A DNA stretch of 64,000 nucleotides from Pegoplata infirma (GCA_963921195.1 OY992536.1:288257530-288321529), one strand, 5' to 3'; counted from the first letter of the stretch, positions 23,862 through 34,562 are shown. Program-made: numbers and translations. Notes: generated from the sequence alone by a model not told the origin.

Positions 23862-25098
23862 TAGAAAGAATAATTCGATTAATCGATCAAACAAAACCCA
23901 ACTCTTGTTCGAATAATTCAAAAATGACGATTTTCGAATAACGAATAAATCGATTAATTAATGTCGATTAATCGAACAATTTTTTTTTTTAATTAAAAAA
24001 TTAAATAAATGATTAGAATTTGATTTATTCTCATAAATTTTGAAAGATTTTATACAAAATGTAGGAAAGTTAAAATATATTGTAGCCATAGCCCTGGATA
24101 GCACATCCATTATAGAATTAGAGGGAGTTATCAAGTTTTTAATAAATAATTTAGAAAAAATTAATAATTCTTTTGCATCAGACTTACTAAAACGTATTAA
24201 AATAAGAATTAAATACGTTAATATTTTTTCTAAATTCTGGAAATTTTCCGAGCAATGAAAGTTTCTTAAAATATTCTTCAAAAAGCGAAACAAAAGAATA
24301 TGCAAATGAATTATACTCCAGTTTATTTTATGTTGAAAGTAATCACAATAATTCAGATAAAAGTATTGAAATAGAGGAAGTTATAAGTAATGAAAATAAT
24401 AATCTTTTATGCAAGTTAAATAATTCAATTCAAAGTATTAAAAATTCAGAAAATAAATTGGACTTCAGCGATATATCAGACGATATGGTATATTTGGAAA
24501 AATCTGAGAAAAAGAACAGAAAAAATAGATAAACATTTTTATGCTCTTCTTACTGTATCACCTACTTCAACAATTAGCGAAAGAGTGTTTTCAAAATCTA
24601 ATTTAATAAAAACAAAAACCAAAAATCGTTTGAAAGCAAAAAAATTGAGTCAACTTTTATTTTTAAAAGATTATTTCTTAAGAACAACTTAAATTGTCTT
24701 ATTTGACAAAAATTAAAATCATTTATGATATATTTTTTTTCTGAATACTTCAAATAATAATTTGTATTTGAATTATTTCTCAACAAGTATTAAAATCGAC
24801 ATCCATTAATTAAAAGTGATCTCAGTTGTTCAATTTTTAAGTTTTTTGAACTATTTTATTTTTAAGTTTTGTATGCATTTTTTCGTTAATAAAAATTTTA
24901 ACTTTCTTGTTTTAAGATTTTTTATAAGAATTGTTTATTTTTTTGTTAATAAAAATATTTTTTAAAATAATTTTTTTTATTCGTTATTCTCTTCGATTAA
25001 TCGAATAAATTTTAATCTTTAATCGTTTGATCGAACGAGGAAAAACAATTATTTGAATTATTCGAACAAAGTTGAAAGTCGAATAATTGACAACTCTA
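23862..25098 (+). mobile_element. hAT element with decayed transposase, 8-bp TSD
   Basis: It is bounded by the exact 8-bp TSD GTATCTAC (23854-23861, 25099-25106). The ends are TAGAAAGAATAATTCGATTA and, inverted, TAGAGTTGTCAATTATTCGA, so the left TIR has diverged or lost bases. ATTCGATTAATCG words cluster at both ends. It carries the only hAT transposase remnant recognised in the window. Confidence 0.8.
24040..24692 (+). pseudogene. hAT transposase C-terminal remnant, frameshifted
   Basis: Three consecutive plus-strand segments in different frames look coding. 24040-24240 encodes a helical segment (VAIALDSTS.. to KFWKF). About 24242-24532 encodes an acidic linker and ends at a stop. About 24515-24692 encodes SPTSTISERVFSKSN followed by NRLKAKKLSQLLFLKDY. 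The TS-x2-SERvFS..NRL..LLFLK pattern is the hAT C-terminal dimerisation domain. At least two frameshifts and the missing N-terminal BED finger and most of the RNase H-like core make it inactive. Confidence 0.8.
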
Positions 25099-25733
25099 GT
25101 ATCTACCAATTTAGTTTTTTTGGAGCACCATATAAAATAAATCAGAGTCAAAAAATAAGAGGTGCAATTTTCAAAATTTGAAAAAAAATAGAACAAATTG
25201 CGATCACATCTCGAATTATGGCTTAAAAGTTGCGTAATTAAGAGTAGAACTTTTAGACGTTTGTAAAAAAAAAATCGAAGGTTTCGGACTTTTTCAAAAA
25301 GTCGATTTCAATTTTTAAACGTTAAAAAATAAGTGATAATTACTTCGAATAATTTTTTTAATATTTTTTTCTAAAACTACATTTAAATACCAACAAAACG
25401 TTGTCTAACTTTTTTAAGATATCTATATTTTTAACTGGTCAAAATTAATTGAAAATTTTAATTTTTCCATTTTTTTGAAAAAATCGCCATTTTGATTACT
25501 CAACACCATCTTGGAATAAAAGGCTGAAAATTGGTGTCCAAGTTACAATTAATAAGAACTAAAACATATCCAAAAATAAAATAAATCGAAAGGGGTCGGG
25601 TCTAAAAGTGAGTGATTTGGCCTGGAATGCCCCATATATACTTTATGGGTTCCCCGACCGATATTTCGATACGTTACAAACGGAATGACAAAGTGAGTAT
25701 ACCCCCATACTGTGGTTGGAGGGTATAAAAACG

Positions 25734-25866
25734 ACTTAAATTAACTAACAAAAATAGTTGTTTTATATTTTTCATACAAAACAACTGACTTTGTAGTTGA
25801 AAACAACTAACTACTGTAAAATATACAAACAACTAACATGCAGTAACTTACAGAATTTTCTGAGTG
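25734..25866. mobile_element. Partial element of the TAGTTGTTT word family
   Basis: AACAACTAAC..CAGTAACTTACAG ending TTTTCTGAGTG is the inverse of the left ~135 bp of the complete copies at 52651 and 53317. The other end is absent. Confidence 0.6.
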
Positions 25867-26923
25867 TACAAGAAAAAATGGTAAATATGTTCAAAAAATG
25901 GTAAATATGTTCAAAAAATGGTAAATATGTTCAAAAAATGGTAAATTTACAAACCAAAATGGTAAATTTACAAAAAAAAATTTTTTTTGTTAAACAACAT
26001 AAATCATCGTAATAAAATCATTTTTGTAAAATAACTGTTTTTTTTGTAAATTAACTAGAATCCTCGCAATAAATTTTTCAAAATTTCAACTTTTTTTTAA
26101 ATATTTTTGAATAAAATAAAAACAATTTTTGTCCGGGACTTGAAAAATTTTTTAAATACAATAGAAAATTTACAAAAAAAAATTTTTTTTTTTGTTAAAC
26201 AACTAGGGATGTCGCGAATATTCGTCACTATTCGGTATTCGGCATATTCGGCATGTTTTTTGAATATTCGGTTAAATAAATATTCGTTAACAGTTTGTCG
26301 AATATTCGGCAACTTTTAAATTAGTTAAAAAAACACTTTTTATTAACGTTTGACTCTTTTTCGTAGTAATTTCAGTTTGTTTTTTATACAAAAAATCTTG
26401 AGCACCTGATTAAAATTCGATTTGTTAAGGTACCAGAAAAAATAGTGTCAACAACAGCGTTGTTGTCTCTTAATCTGGTACTTTATTTTAATGTTTTACA
26501 TAGGTTAAATACAGGCGTATGAATAATTAAATTATTCGGCAAATATTCGTATTCGGTTCCAACCGAATACCGAATAGTAAATATTCGGTAAAATGCCGAA
26601 TACACTATTCGCGACATCCCTATAAACAACATGAATGCTCGTATAACATAATTTTTGTAAAATAACAGTTTTTTTTTGTAAATCAACTAGAATCCTCGTA
26701 ATAAAAACTTTGTTGTTAAATTACAGTTTTTTTTGTAAAATAACCTTTCAAAATGGTAAAATACAATTACGAAAATATATTTGTAAAATTACCAATAAAA
26801 CTGTAGTTCTCGTTTGAGCAAAGTACAAGATTTTTTGTTAAAAAACAAGGAAAATTGTTAAATATTGGTAGAACGGGATTACAAGGCATTTTACCAGGCG
26901 TTTTACCAGTTTTTTTTTGAGTG
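25867..26923. mobile_element. TTTGTAAA word-family element, TA|CAC type, left end unclear
   Basis: Repeated GGTAAATATGTTC and TTTGTAAA words lead to the end TTTTTTTTGAGTG followed by TA, the same terminus as 4179-6523. It is interrupted by a hAT-like foldback at 26204-26622. Confidence 0.6.
26204..26622. mobile_element. hAT-like foldback, TAGGGATGTCGCGAATA ends
   Basis: The ends TAGGGATGTCGCGAATATTC and its inverse are flanked by the exact 8-bp TSD TAAACAAC (26196-26203, 26623-26630). Both arms consist of ATTCGG words. A related design with TAGGGATGTGCGATTAATCG ends is at 54907-55921. Non-autonomous. Confidence 0.88.
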
Positions 26924-27171
26924 TAGCAAAAATTAAAAGAAAAAATTCAACTGTAATAAAAATTATCAAAATATATGGAGGGTTCACAAAAAATTAAAAA
27001 AAAAATTAAACAAAATGTTTAAAAATTTCCCAAATATTTATAGTTGACAACCTACTGAAAAAAAGTGTCTTTAGCTTAATTTAAATAAATATTAAACATG
27101 TTGCTGCTGATAAATAATAGCCATAAATAATAATTTGTGTATCTACAAAATACTAAAGAAAAGACAAATAT

Positions 27172-27178
27172 TGCACTC
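27172..27178 (+). promoter_or_regulatory. Isolated MRE core upstream of the mini-me at MT-2
   Basis: TGCACTC fits TGCRCNC. It lies about 770 bp before the MT-2 TATA box, just upstream of the mini-me insertion 27224-27905. It may be the original proximal MRE displaced by that insertion; this is an inference from position only. Confidence 0.4.
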
Positions 27179-27223
27179 ACCTTAACACACCAAAAAAAAG
27201 TCGCCACAGCAACACATTTATTT

Positions 27224-27905
27224 TTATACCCTCCAACCACAGTATGGGGGTATACTCACTTTGTCATTCCGTTTGTAACGCATCGAAATATCGATCGGGG
27301 ACCCCATAAAGTATATATATTATTGATCTATGATCGATTCTAAGACTTTTCTAGAATGTCCGTATGTCCGTCCGTCCGTCCGTCTGTATAAGACACGATG
27401 CAGTCCAAAATAAAAGAGATAGACTCGTTAAGTTTGGCAGGAATATGTCTTTTGGTCCTAGACAGTTTAAGTTCGTAAATGGGCAAAATCGGACCAGGGG
27501 GAAAAAAGTTCCCCTCTGAAGAACTTAACTAACCTCTGAAAAACGCCATATTTTCTCAGTTTTTTTTGTATTTTTGTTAAGCAAATGGAACAATTTGATG
27601 CCAGAAAAAGTTCAAGGTGCTGCACTTGGACTTGGGAAATAAAAAATAAATATTTTTTTTTTGCCCGCCCCCCTTTTGTGGGCGTGGATTTTAAAAATGT
27701 TCTTAAATAACGATTAAGTTGTATTACTTAAGCTCAAAAAGCATAATAAATCAATTTTTAAACATTTATCGCATTGGTTTATGTGTCCTCCAATGACCCC
27801 TTCTGACCCACCCCAAAAAAAAAACGCCCCTGCAATTTTTTTTTAATTTTTTTTTATCTGTTGGAGGGTATTATAGATTCGGCACAGCCGAATTTAACAC
27901 TTGTT
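27224..27905 (+). mobile_element. mini-me/DINE-1-like element in the MT-2 promoter
   Basis: The 5' end is TATACCCTCCAACCACAGTA. It holds TAAAGTATATATATTATTGA, a (GTCC)n tract at about 27358-27386, and the 3' end GGAGGGTATTATAGATTCGG ending in CACTTG. It stops about 44 bases before the MT-2 TATA box. Confidence 0.85.
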
Positions 27906-27948
27906 TATATTTTTTTTTAAGAAATTATGAAAACCGCACAGCAAAAGA

Positions 27949-27956
27949 TATAAAAG
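27949..27956 (+). promoter_or_regulatory. MT-2 TATA box
   Basis: TATAAAAG lies 103 bases before the MT-2 ATG, in line with the 86-120 base spacing at the other five genes. No TGCRCNC core was found between it and the mini-me element upstream. Confidence 0.7.
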
Positions 27957-28058
27957 CACAAGCTGAAACGATAAAAATCATTAAAGAGAAATTAAGATTT
28001 CAGTTAAACAACTTCAAGAAGAAAAAATTGATAAAAAAAAATAAAATTAACAACCAAA

Positions 28059-28701
28059 ATGCCTTGCAAAGGATGTGGTAATGGTAAGAGGATCAAAAAA
28101 TAAATATTTTTTTTAAATTTCAGTAAGTAAACGGATATTGAAGCTCCAACCCTTAGTTTTTTAATAAATTTTATTTATTTGTTTATTTTATTAACCAATA
28201 TTTCGTCATTCTTCGGACGAAATATTGATTAATAAAATAAACAAATAAATAAAATTTATTAAAAAACTATGGCCTCGAACTTGAATATCCGTTTACTTAT
28301 TGAAGTCAAACCAAAAAATGTCGAAAAAACATATTTAATAATTTTTTTAAATTTTATTGTAATAAAAAAATTATTAAAATTAAAAAAAAAATCTTAAAAT
28401 TAAAAAAATAAAATCCTAAAATTTGAAAAAAAAAATCTTAAAATTCGAAAAAAAAAATCTTAAAATTAAAAAAAAAAAAAACTAAAAACGTGAAATTAAT
28501 ATTTGGAAAAAGTTATAAAAATTTTAAACTTTCTAAAAAAAAACTTAAAAAAAAATAATTATGTTTAATCTTAACTTTTTAGATTGCAAATGCACTGCTG
28601 AAAAGTGCGGTGATAAATGTGATTGCGGTAAGCAATGCAAATGTCATTGCAAGGAACAACATTCACATGGTCATGGTGATACTTGTCACAAAACAACTTA
28701 A
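28059..28701 (+). CDS. Metallothionein MT-2 with His-rich C-terminus, two exons
   Basis: Exon 1 is 28059-28083 and exon 2 is 28583-28701 with stop TAA. Donor GTAAGA and acceptor TAG bound a 499-base intron, against 66-81 bases in the other five genes. The 47-residue product begins MPCKGCGN like MT-1 and keeps Cys 3, 6, 10, 12, 17, 21, 23, 27, 29 and 31. The usual C-terminal CC pair is missing: the tail reads KEQHSHGHGDTCHKTT, with a single Cys (43) and four His, plus His30 in the last C-H-C. Eleven Cys and five His suggest mixed Cys/His metal coordination, perhaps favouring zinc; that is inference. The intron carries a foldback hairpin and an A-rich tandem repeat. GGTAAG at 28627 resembles a donor, but the Cys pattern continues through it, so it is read as exon. 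Confidence 0.93.
28121..28302. mobile_element. Foldback MITE inside the MT-2 intron
   Basis: The arm from 28121 (CAGTAAGTAAACGGATATTG) to 28207 is inverted in 28216-28302 (ending AATATCCGTTTACTTATTG) with few mismatches and an 8-base loop. The transcript intron could form a ~85-bp hairpin. No clear TSD was seen. Confidence 0.75.
28370..28480 (+). repeat. Tandem repeat of AAAAAATCTTAAAATT units in the MT-2 intron
   Basis: Four or so degenerate ~22-base units of AAAAATCTTAAAATTCGAAA follow the intronic hairpin and account for more of the intron expansion. Confidence 0.6.
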
Positions 28702-28783
28702 ATAAGAAGACGGCGAGAAGACATTTTTTAAAAAAAACTTAAATGGCGAAAATTCTTTAATTATATTAACAAAAAATTACAGT

Positions 28784-28789
28784 AATAAA
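28784..28789 (+). terminator. MT-2 poly(A) signal AATAAA
   Basis: AATAAA 83 bases after the MT-2 stop codon. Confidence 0.6.
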
Positions 28790-29132
28790 TTATCTACAAC
28801 TAACACAAAAACAACTTAATGGATTTTTATTTTACATTTTGCTCGTTTAGATTGAAAAACAATTACATGGTGTTGGAGACATCCCAACAGAACTCCGTAA
28901 CAATTTGGGAGTTTGTTTCTTTCATAATGTCTTAATGCTCAACTGTGCATAAAATCAATGTTAAAATATGCAAATTTTTTTTATTATATCCCCAAAAAAA
29001 AGGCGACAATTTCAATTTTACCAGCAAATTTAGAAAAGTGGGGAAAAAACTTTTCCATTTTCTGTGTACAATTTTTTTTCTTCCGTCAAAAATTACTCTC
29101 TATAGTGTCGTTAACAAAAAGATTTCCGTTGT

Positions 29133-29684
29133 TTTTATACCCTCCAACCACAGTATGGGGGTATACTCACTTTGTCATTCCGTGTGTAACGCATCGAAAT
29201 ATCGGTCTAGGACCCCATAAAGTATATATTTTATTGATCAGTGATCGATTCTAAGACATTCTAGCGATGTCCGTCCGTCCGTCTGTCCGTCTGTCCGTCT
29301 GTAGAAGACACGATACAGTCCAAAATAAAAGAGCTAGGCTTCCGAAGTTTGGTACGAATATGTCTTATATTCCTAGGCAGGTTAAGTTCGGAAATGGGCA
29401 AAATCGGACCAAGGGGAAAAAAGTTCCCCCTTGGAGAACTAAACCAACCTAAGAAAAACCGCATTTTTTGCAGGGTTTTTTGTACTTTTACTAAGCAAAT
29501 GCAACATTTTTATCTCAAAAGAAGTTCAAAATCACGCGGGGAAGGTGCCCCTTAACGTCTCCAACCAACCCCCCCCCCCACCCAAAAAAAAGACGCCCCT
29601 GGATTTTTTTTTTTTATATTGTTTTTTACATTTTGGAGGGTATAAAAGATTCGGCACAGCCGAATGTAACACTCTCACTTGTTT
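29133..29684 (+). mobile_element. mini-me/DINE-1-like element, CAACCACAGTATGGGGG subfamily
   Basis: It shares the 5' end, core and (GTCY)n tract (about 29267-29302) of the copies at 12541 and 27224. It ends with GGAGGGTATAAAAGATTCGG and CACTTG. It lies 430 bp after MT-2. Confidence 0.85.
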
Positions 29685-30277
29685 TTTGCTATTATGTATT
29701 TTCAAAATTTAAAAAATAACATAAGAAGCAACAAATAACTACAAAAAAATAACATTAACACCTCAACGCTTTGATATGGAGGAAAAAAGTTAAGTGTATT
29801 TCGGTACACTTAAAAAAATTGTCTAATAAACCAGCAGACAATTTTATTGGTTTTGCCCCAAATAATAATTTTTTAGATTTTTTCAGACACTGCCACAAAA
29901 ATCAAAATTTGTAAAACGACTTTTATGTAACTCATCGAAAAGTATTCCACACCAAATGTCTCGCTACAGAAAAACCATATTCAAAAATTAAAGACATTTC
30001 TGGTATTCCTATACCGGTTTCAAACACCCCAGTTTTGTAGTATTATTAATTTCAGTAGAATTTAAAATATGGGCTTGTTTCGCTAGTGGTATTCATTTTT
30101 CATATACTTGAATTTTTTCTTAACATCTATACCACAAAGAACGAACCTTGGATATTTCTTTCATATTCATACCCTGTGGGAGAAGTGATAGATAAGTCCA
30201 TGATAGGTCGACAAAGTCGACACCTTTCATATAAAAATGCCTATAACTTTTGTTATGAAATGTTTTAGAGCCGGATA
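29685..30277. other. Intergenic stretch, nothing recognised
   Basis: AT-rich DNA without a recognised gene, RNA or element end. Confidence 0.4.
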
Positions 30278-30613
30278 TACAGCTGCGGTCAAAAAAATAG
30301 CACCAGGATAAAACAAAATTTTCTTGGTTGGTTTTTTTAACAATTTAAACTTATGTCACTGAAAACGTGTCATAACTTACTTACAAGAGTGTGAAACAAT
30401 ATTACATAAAAAAAGGCTAATTTGGTTTTTTATTTCATTAAAAATTTTCAGTTTTTAAAAAAACTTCAAAAAGACTCAGTCAAAAAAATAGCACCACAGT
30501 ACTTTTTGTATTAAAATTAAATTCTTAAATTTGAAAAAGGAATGGATTATGAATTCAGTATTGTTGTGATATCTTAAAATATTAAAAAAAAAATTGTCAA
30601 GTGCTCATTGATG

Positions 30614-31282
30614 ACAATTACCCAAGCAGAAATTGACGACGGTTCTAAAACAAAAGCGTTCTGAAAGCACTGTAACAAAAAAAAAGCGTTCTCCAAACGC
30701 TATTTTCAAACGCTTTGCGAGCGTTTTTGAAAAGTGTTCTGAAAGCACTATAACAAAAAAAAAGCAATCTCAAAGCGTTTTTTTGAAACGCTTTACGAGC
30801 GTATTCGAAAAGCGTTTTAAGAGTTCTTTAGATTTTTTTGGGAAAAAAATTTCTAAGTTCCGAAACTATTTTTGAATAACATTTTTTTTTTGCTTTTTAA
30901 GTAAAAAAAATTATCAAAAATGTTTTTAGAATTTCTTTTTTTTTAAATTTTCTAAGTTTCGAAAATTTTTTTGAAAAATTTTCTAAGTTTTGTTAGAGTA
31001 CAAAAATTTTTTTTTGCGGATTTCACTTTGTATCAAACAAATTATTATACCCGAACTAAAACAGAAATTCTTTACTTTGGGTTTTTAAAGCGCTTCGATG
31101 ACTTTAAAAAAACGTTCTCAAAGCTCTTTTTTACATCGCTTTTAAAACGCTTTAAACCTAGCGTAGATCGATGTTATCATTCGGATCATCTGAAGGCGCT
31201 TTGAAGTTGGTATACAGAACGCTCGTACAACCGTCCACAACGCTTTCACAACGCTTTTGCGATTGTATTTTTCTGACTGGGT
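30614..31282. mobile_element. Foldback element of AAAGCGTT words nested in the Tc1-like element
   Basis: Repeated AAAAGCGTTCTGAAAGC on one side and CACAACGCTTTTGCG on the other form inverted arms. The putative ends are CCCAAGCAGAAA and, inverted, CCCAGTCAGAAA. It splits the Tc1-like element at its transposase 3' side. No TSD was established. Confidence 0.55.
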
Positions 31283-31399
31283 ACCTCTGTACAACGTTAT
31301 TGTACCGAATTCACAAGATTTTGGGATCTTTAATTCGAAATTGAGTTCCAGATTCGCTGAACAGCCACCCAAAGGGCTTTATTACAAGTTGGTTGTATT

Positions 31400-32270
31400 C
31401 GAGACACTCCCTTCTCTATATCTGTCCATTAACTTTCGATTTGATCTAGATCTGGGGACTGATCAGGCCATTCCATTACGTTTACTTTATTGTCCAGAAC
31501 CAATTTTTTGCCAATTTCCCGTCATGCTTTGGGTAATTGACGTGCTAAAAGACCTAAATTAGTGGCATTTGCTCAGAAACTTTAAGTAACATTACTTTCT
31601 GGAGGATATAAACGTTAAGTGTATATCCACGATTGTCCTAGTCCAATATGTGAGCCATGGTCCAATATATGAACCCCACTCCACAGTAGGAAAATATCCC
31701 CCACCCCATAAGCAGCATTTTAAGTTATTTTTATTTCGAATTTTGGATTTAAATCCGCGTTTTACGGTCTTCTGGCATAGGTATGAGATCCCATGTCTCC
31801 AAATAAAACAACAATGGATTCATTTGTCCATAGAACATTGATCCACTTTTAAGCTGGTCATTCAAAGTTACTGTTAGCAAACTTCAAACGACTTGCAGCA
31901 TGCTTAAGTGTGAGTAAGCGCACTTTTCCGAATCTACAAGCGTTAATGCTGTTGTTTTGTAAACTTCGACGAACATTTTCGGCATCTCCTGTCCTTTTTT
32001 AGCTCTAGAGCTGCCGTAAATGGGGCCTTCTTCCATTGTCTTTACAAACACCTAACCACTTATGGTGACAAACGTCGCTTGTGACTAAGTTTTTCAAGCT
32101 CTAAAGTTAATTTTGTTGAATTTTCAATCATTTTATAGGTGCATCAAACCAATTTTCCTGTTTCAGAATATGGTTTATGTTCAGAAATTATATTTTTTAC
32201 AAAAGCATGTTTTTGAGGAGTGTACTGCTTTCCACGTCCTATTTTTATGAAAATAAGCAAAAAATTTTGT
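31400..32270 (-). pseudogene. Tc1-like transposase remnant
   Basis: Minus-strand translation around 31438-31473 gives WPDQSPDLDQIE, the conserved WP-x-QSPDLNPIE block near the last catalytic acidic residue of Tc1-family DDE transposases. About 31620-31690 gives a degraded form of the G-G-G-x-x-VWG..SYxGxGPI block. Stops and frame changes occur throughout, so it is inactive. Confidence 0.7.
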
Positions 32271-32598
32271 AATGAATTAATTTTTTTTTATAAATAAATC
32301 TATCTTCCTTTAGTATTTATCACTTTTATTTTAATAATTTAAACAATATTAATTTTTTAATGAAATTTTGTCATTCGGTGCTATTTTATTGACTGCACTG
32401 ATTCAGAGTTTTTTTTTAATATCGATCATTAAAAAAGAACCGTCCACAATTTTTGGAAAAAGTAAAAACATTTAAGGGGTATATACTTAGTATAAGAGTA
32501 TAGCATATTTACTTTAAACGAATTCACACATAATATTTTGTTTTAATTGGATGAATAGAGATTTTGTCATTGGTGCTATTTTTTTGACCGGCACTGTA

Positions 32599-33871
32599 TG
32601 TGTCACTAGTGACATGTTACTGGACATGTTCCTTGGGCACTCATCAGAGATGAGTTCCCATTTTTCGGAACTTAGAAATGTACAAAAAAATCCTAAAAGC
32701 GTTTTTAATGAATTTTTTACTCCAAAACGCAATAAAATTGGCAACATTTTTTAAACGGGACTTAGAAAATTTTCGAAAAAATTTTCCAAAATTGTTTTTC
32801 TTCTTTAAAACACTTTTTATTTCAAAACACAAAAAAAAATTCCAAAACATTATCGAGACTTGTAAAATTTTTGAAAATTTATGAAATTTTTTGTTTTTAA
32901 AATTATTATTAATGACATTTTTTACCACAAATCGCAAAAACATGTTTTTGGGACTTAGAAAATTTTAAATTTTGTTCGAGACTTGGTAAAACTTGGATTT
33001 TTTTTTTTTTTTTTGAGACAGTTTAGTGATAAGTCCACTAATCATCTATCACTTAGGTATTTTTGTGATACCTCCAGTTTTGACCAGTCATAAACATGGA
33101 CCAATTGGATCTATCTTTTGTCAAATCTTAATAAAATTTGTTTAATAAAAAAGTTTCAGGTTCTAAGGCATTTGACTAATAGTAAAAATCCTAAATTTTG
33201 AAATAATTTTCCAATAGAAAAAATATCAGATTTGAGACATGTTTCATCCAGAAAGTTTTCTAAGACATTCGCTTAAAGAAAAATTTTAAGATTCTGTGAC
33301 ATTTTCTCAATAAAAAAATTCAGAGTGTCTGAGGTATTTGCCCATAGAAAAGCTTTTAGCATTTGTGAAACTGTTGCTAAAGAAAAATTCTCAGATTCCG
33401 ACACACTCTCATGTGTAAAAATTCTCAGATACTGAGCAATTTTCCCACCAAAAATTTTAATATTTAGAAAAATTCATCGTATATTAAAATTTTCAAATTT
33501 TGAAAAAGATTTTGAGTTTTGGTTTTCCTATTGAAAAACTGGCACATTCTAAAAACTTTTTCCTTAGAAAAATATTTATCCTACAGAAAAAGTCTGAGAT
33601 TCCAAAACGTTCATCCTTGTAGTGTATGCATTATGTAGCGTGTAATTTGTCATTGCATGCAACTCAATACATTCTGATTGACAACATACATACATACATA
33701 CAAGTACTCAAATCATATAAATGTTTGCTCAGCGCATTCCATACTTTTGTTTTGATTTTGACAAAAAGTACATTGACGTTCAATGTACATTGACACTTTC
33801 AATTTTGTTTTGAGTTTGAATTTGGAAAAGAGTTCAAACTCTACATGAGTCATTTGTAATGTTTGTAATGT
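32599..33871. repeat. Decayed satellite and mini-me fragments
   Basis: About 33020-33125 holds mini-me pieces (AAACATGGACCAATTGGATC). About 33150-33620 is a decayed array of the TCAGAATCTGA / TTTTTCTATAGAAAAA satellite. A (CATA)n microsatellite is at 33684-33704. The overlapping open frames at 32514-32943 are low-complexity and not called. Confidence 0.5.
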
Positions 33872-33879
33872 CCAATTTT

Positions 33880-34392
33880 TAGAGTCCGACCGAATATTCG
33901 GTTTCGGTCTCGGTTTCCGCCGAATAATGGGGTTTCGGCCTCTATTCGGTATTCGGCAAAATTTTGGCCGAATATTAGCCGAAACCGAAACTTTTTGGTA
34001 TTTTAAAAAATATGTAAAAAAGTCGGTGAGAGTTTTGATTTCGTATTTCATTACACTTGTTTCAGTTCAATTGAAGAAAATGTTACAAGTTTATGCAATA
34101 AATGTAAAACTGTTTCAGTTCAAAAATTATTTTCTCCTAATCTGCAAATGAAATATACAATGTTTTTGTAAGTTTCTTAAAAAACATATTTTTTTTTCAA
34201 AAATACAATTCCTGTAGTTTAAAAGCATTATATGCTGTATATTAATCTTTAACAACTTTTTAATAATTTTATTCATGCCAGGCGGTAATTTTTTTTAAGT
34301 TTCGGTTCGGTTTCGGCCGAATATTACTTTTTCGGCCGAATATTCGGTTCGGTTTCGGTTCGGCCTCGAAAACTGGTTTCGGTCGGACTCTA
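33880..34392. mobile_element. hAT-like foldback, TAGAGTCCGACCGAA ends
   Basis: The ends TAGAGTCCGACCGAATATTC and its inverse are flanked by the exact 8-bp TSD CCAATTTT (33872-33879, 34393-34400). The arms are built of GGTTTCGG/CCGAAAC and CGAATATTCGG words. Non-autonomous. Confidence 0.88.
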
Positions 34393-34410
34393 CCAATTTT
34401 GAATGAGTTA

Positions 34411-34562
34411 AGGTACCTACAGACGACGCAATATTATGTACAATATTCAATTATATTGATGGTGTGTGGGTAATATTGACGATTGTACAATGGTCAATCT
34501 TACCCACACACGATCAATATAATTGAATATTGTACATAATATTGCGTCGTCTGTAGGTACCT
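34411..34562. mobile_element. 152-bp near-perfect hairpin MITE with TTA TSD
   Basis: AGGTACCTACAGACGACGCA and its inverse form the ends, with TTA on both sides (34408-34410, 34563-34565). Complementarity runs almost to the centre (TGTGTGGGTAATATTGAC against its inverse). A 3-bp TWA-type TSD suggests a PIF/Harbinger-like mobiliser, by inference. Confidence 0.85.

Larger units (their letters stand above)
23519..25733 (-). mobile_element. mini-me/DINE-1-like element split by a hAT element
   Basis: The left end (AACAAGTAAAAAAGTTAAAT, CGGCCTTGCCG) and right end (CATACTGTGGTTGGAGGGTATAAAAA) are both mini-me termini in the antisense direction. The two termini belong to different subfamilies, so this may be a chimera or two abutting fragments. 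The hAT element 23862-25098 sits between them. Confidence 0.5.
30280..32596 (-). mobile_element. Tc1-like element with decayed transposase
   Basis: The ends CAGCTGCGGTCAAAAAAATA and GCTATTTTTTTGACCGGCACTG (inverse) are flanked by TA on both sides (30278-30279, 32597-32598), as expected for Tc1/mariner. A transposase relic lies on the minus strand. A second foldback built from AAAGCGTT words is nested at about 30614-31282. Confidence 0.8.

Noticed and set aside
28627..28632. GGTAAG donor-like site within MT-2 exon 2
   Set aside because: The reading frame and Cys spacing continue through it and match the family, so it is not taken as an intron start.
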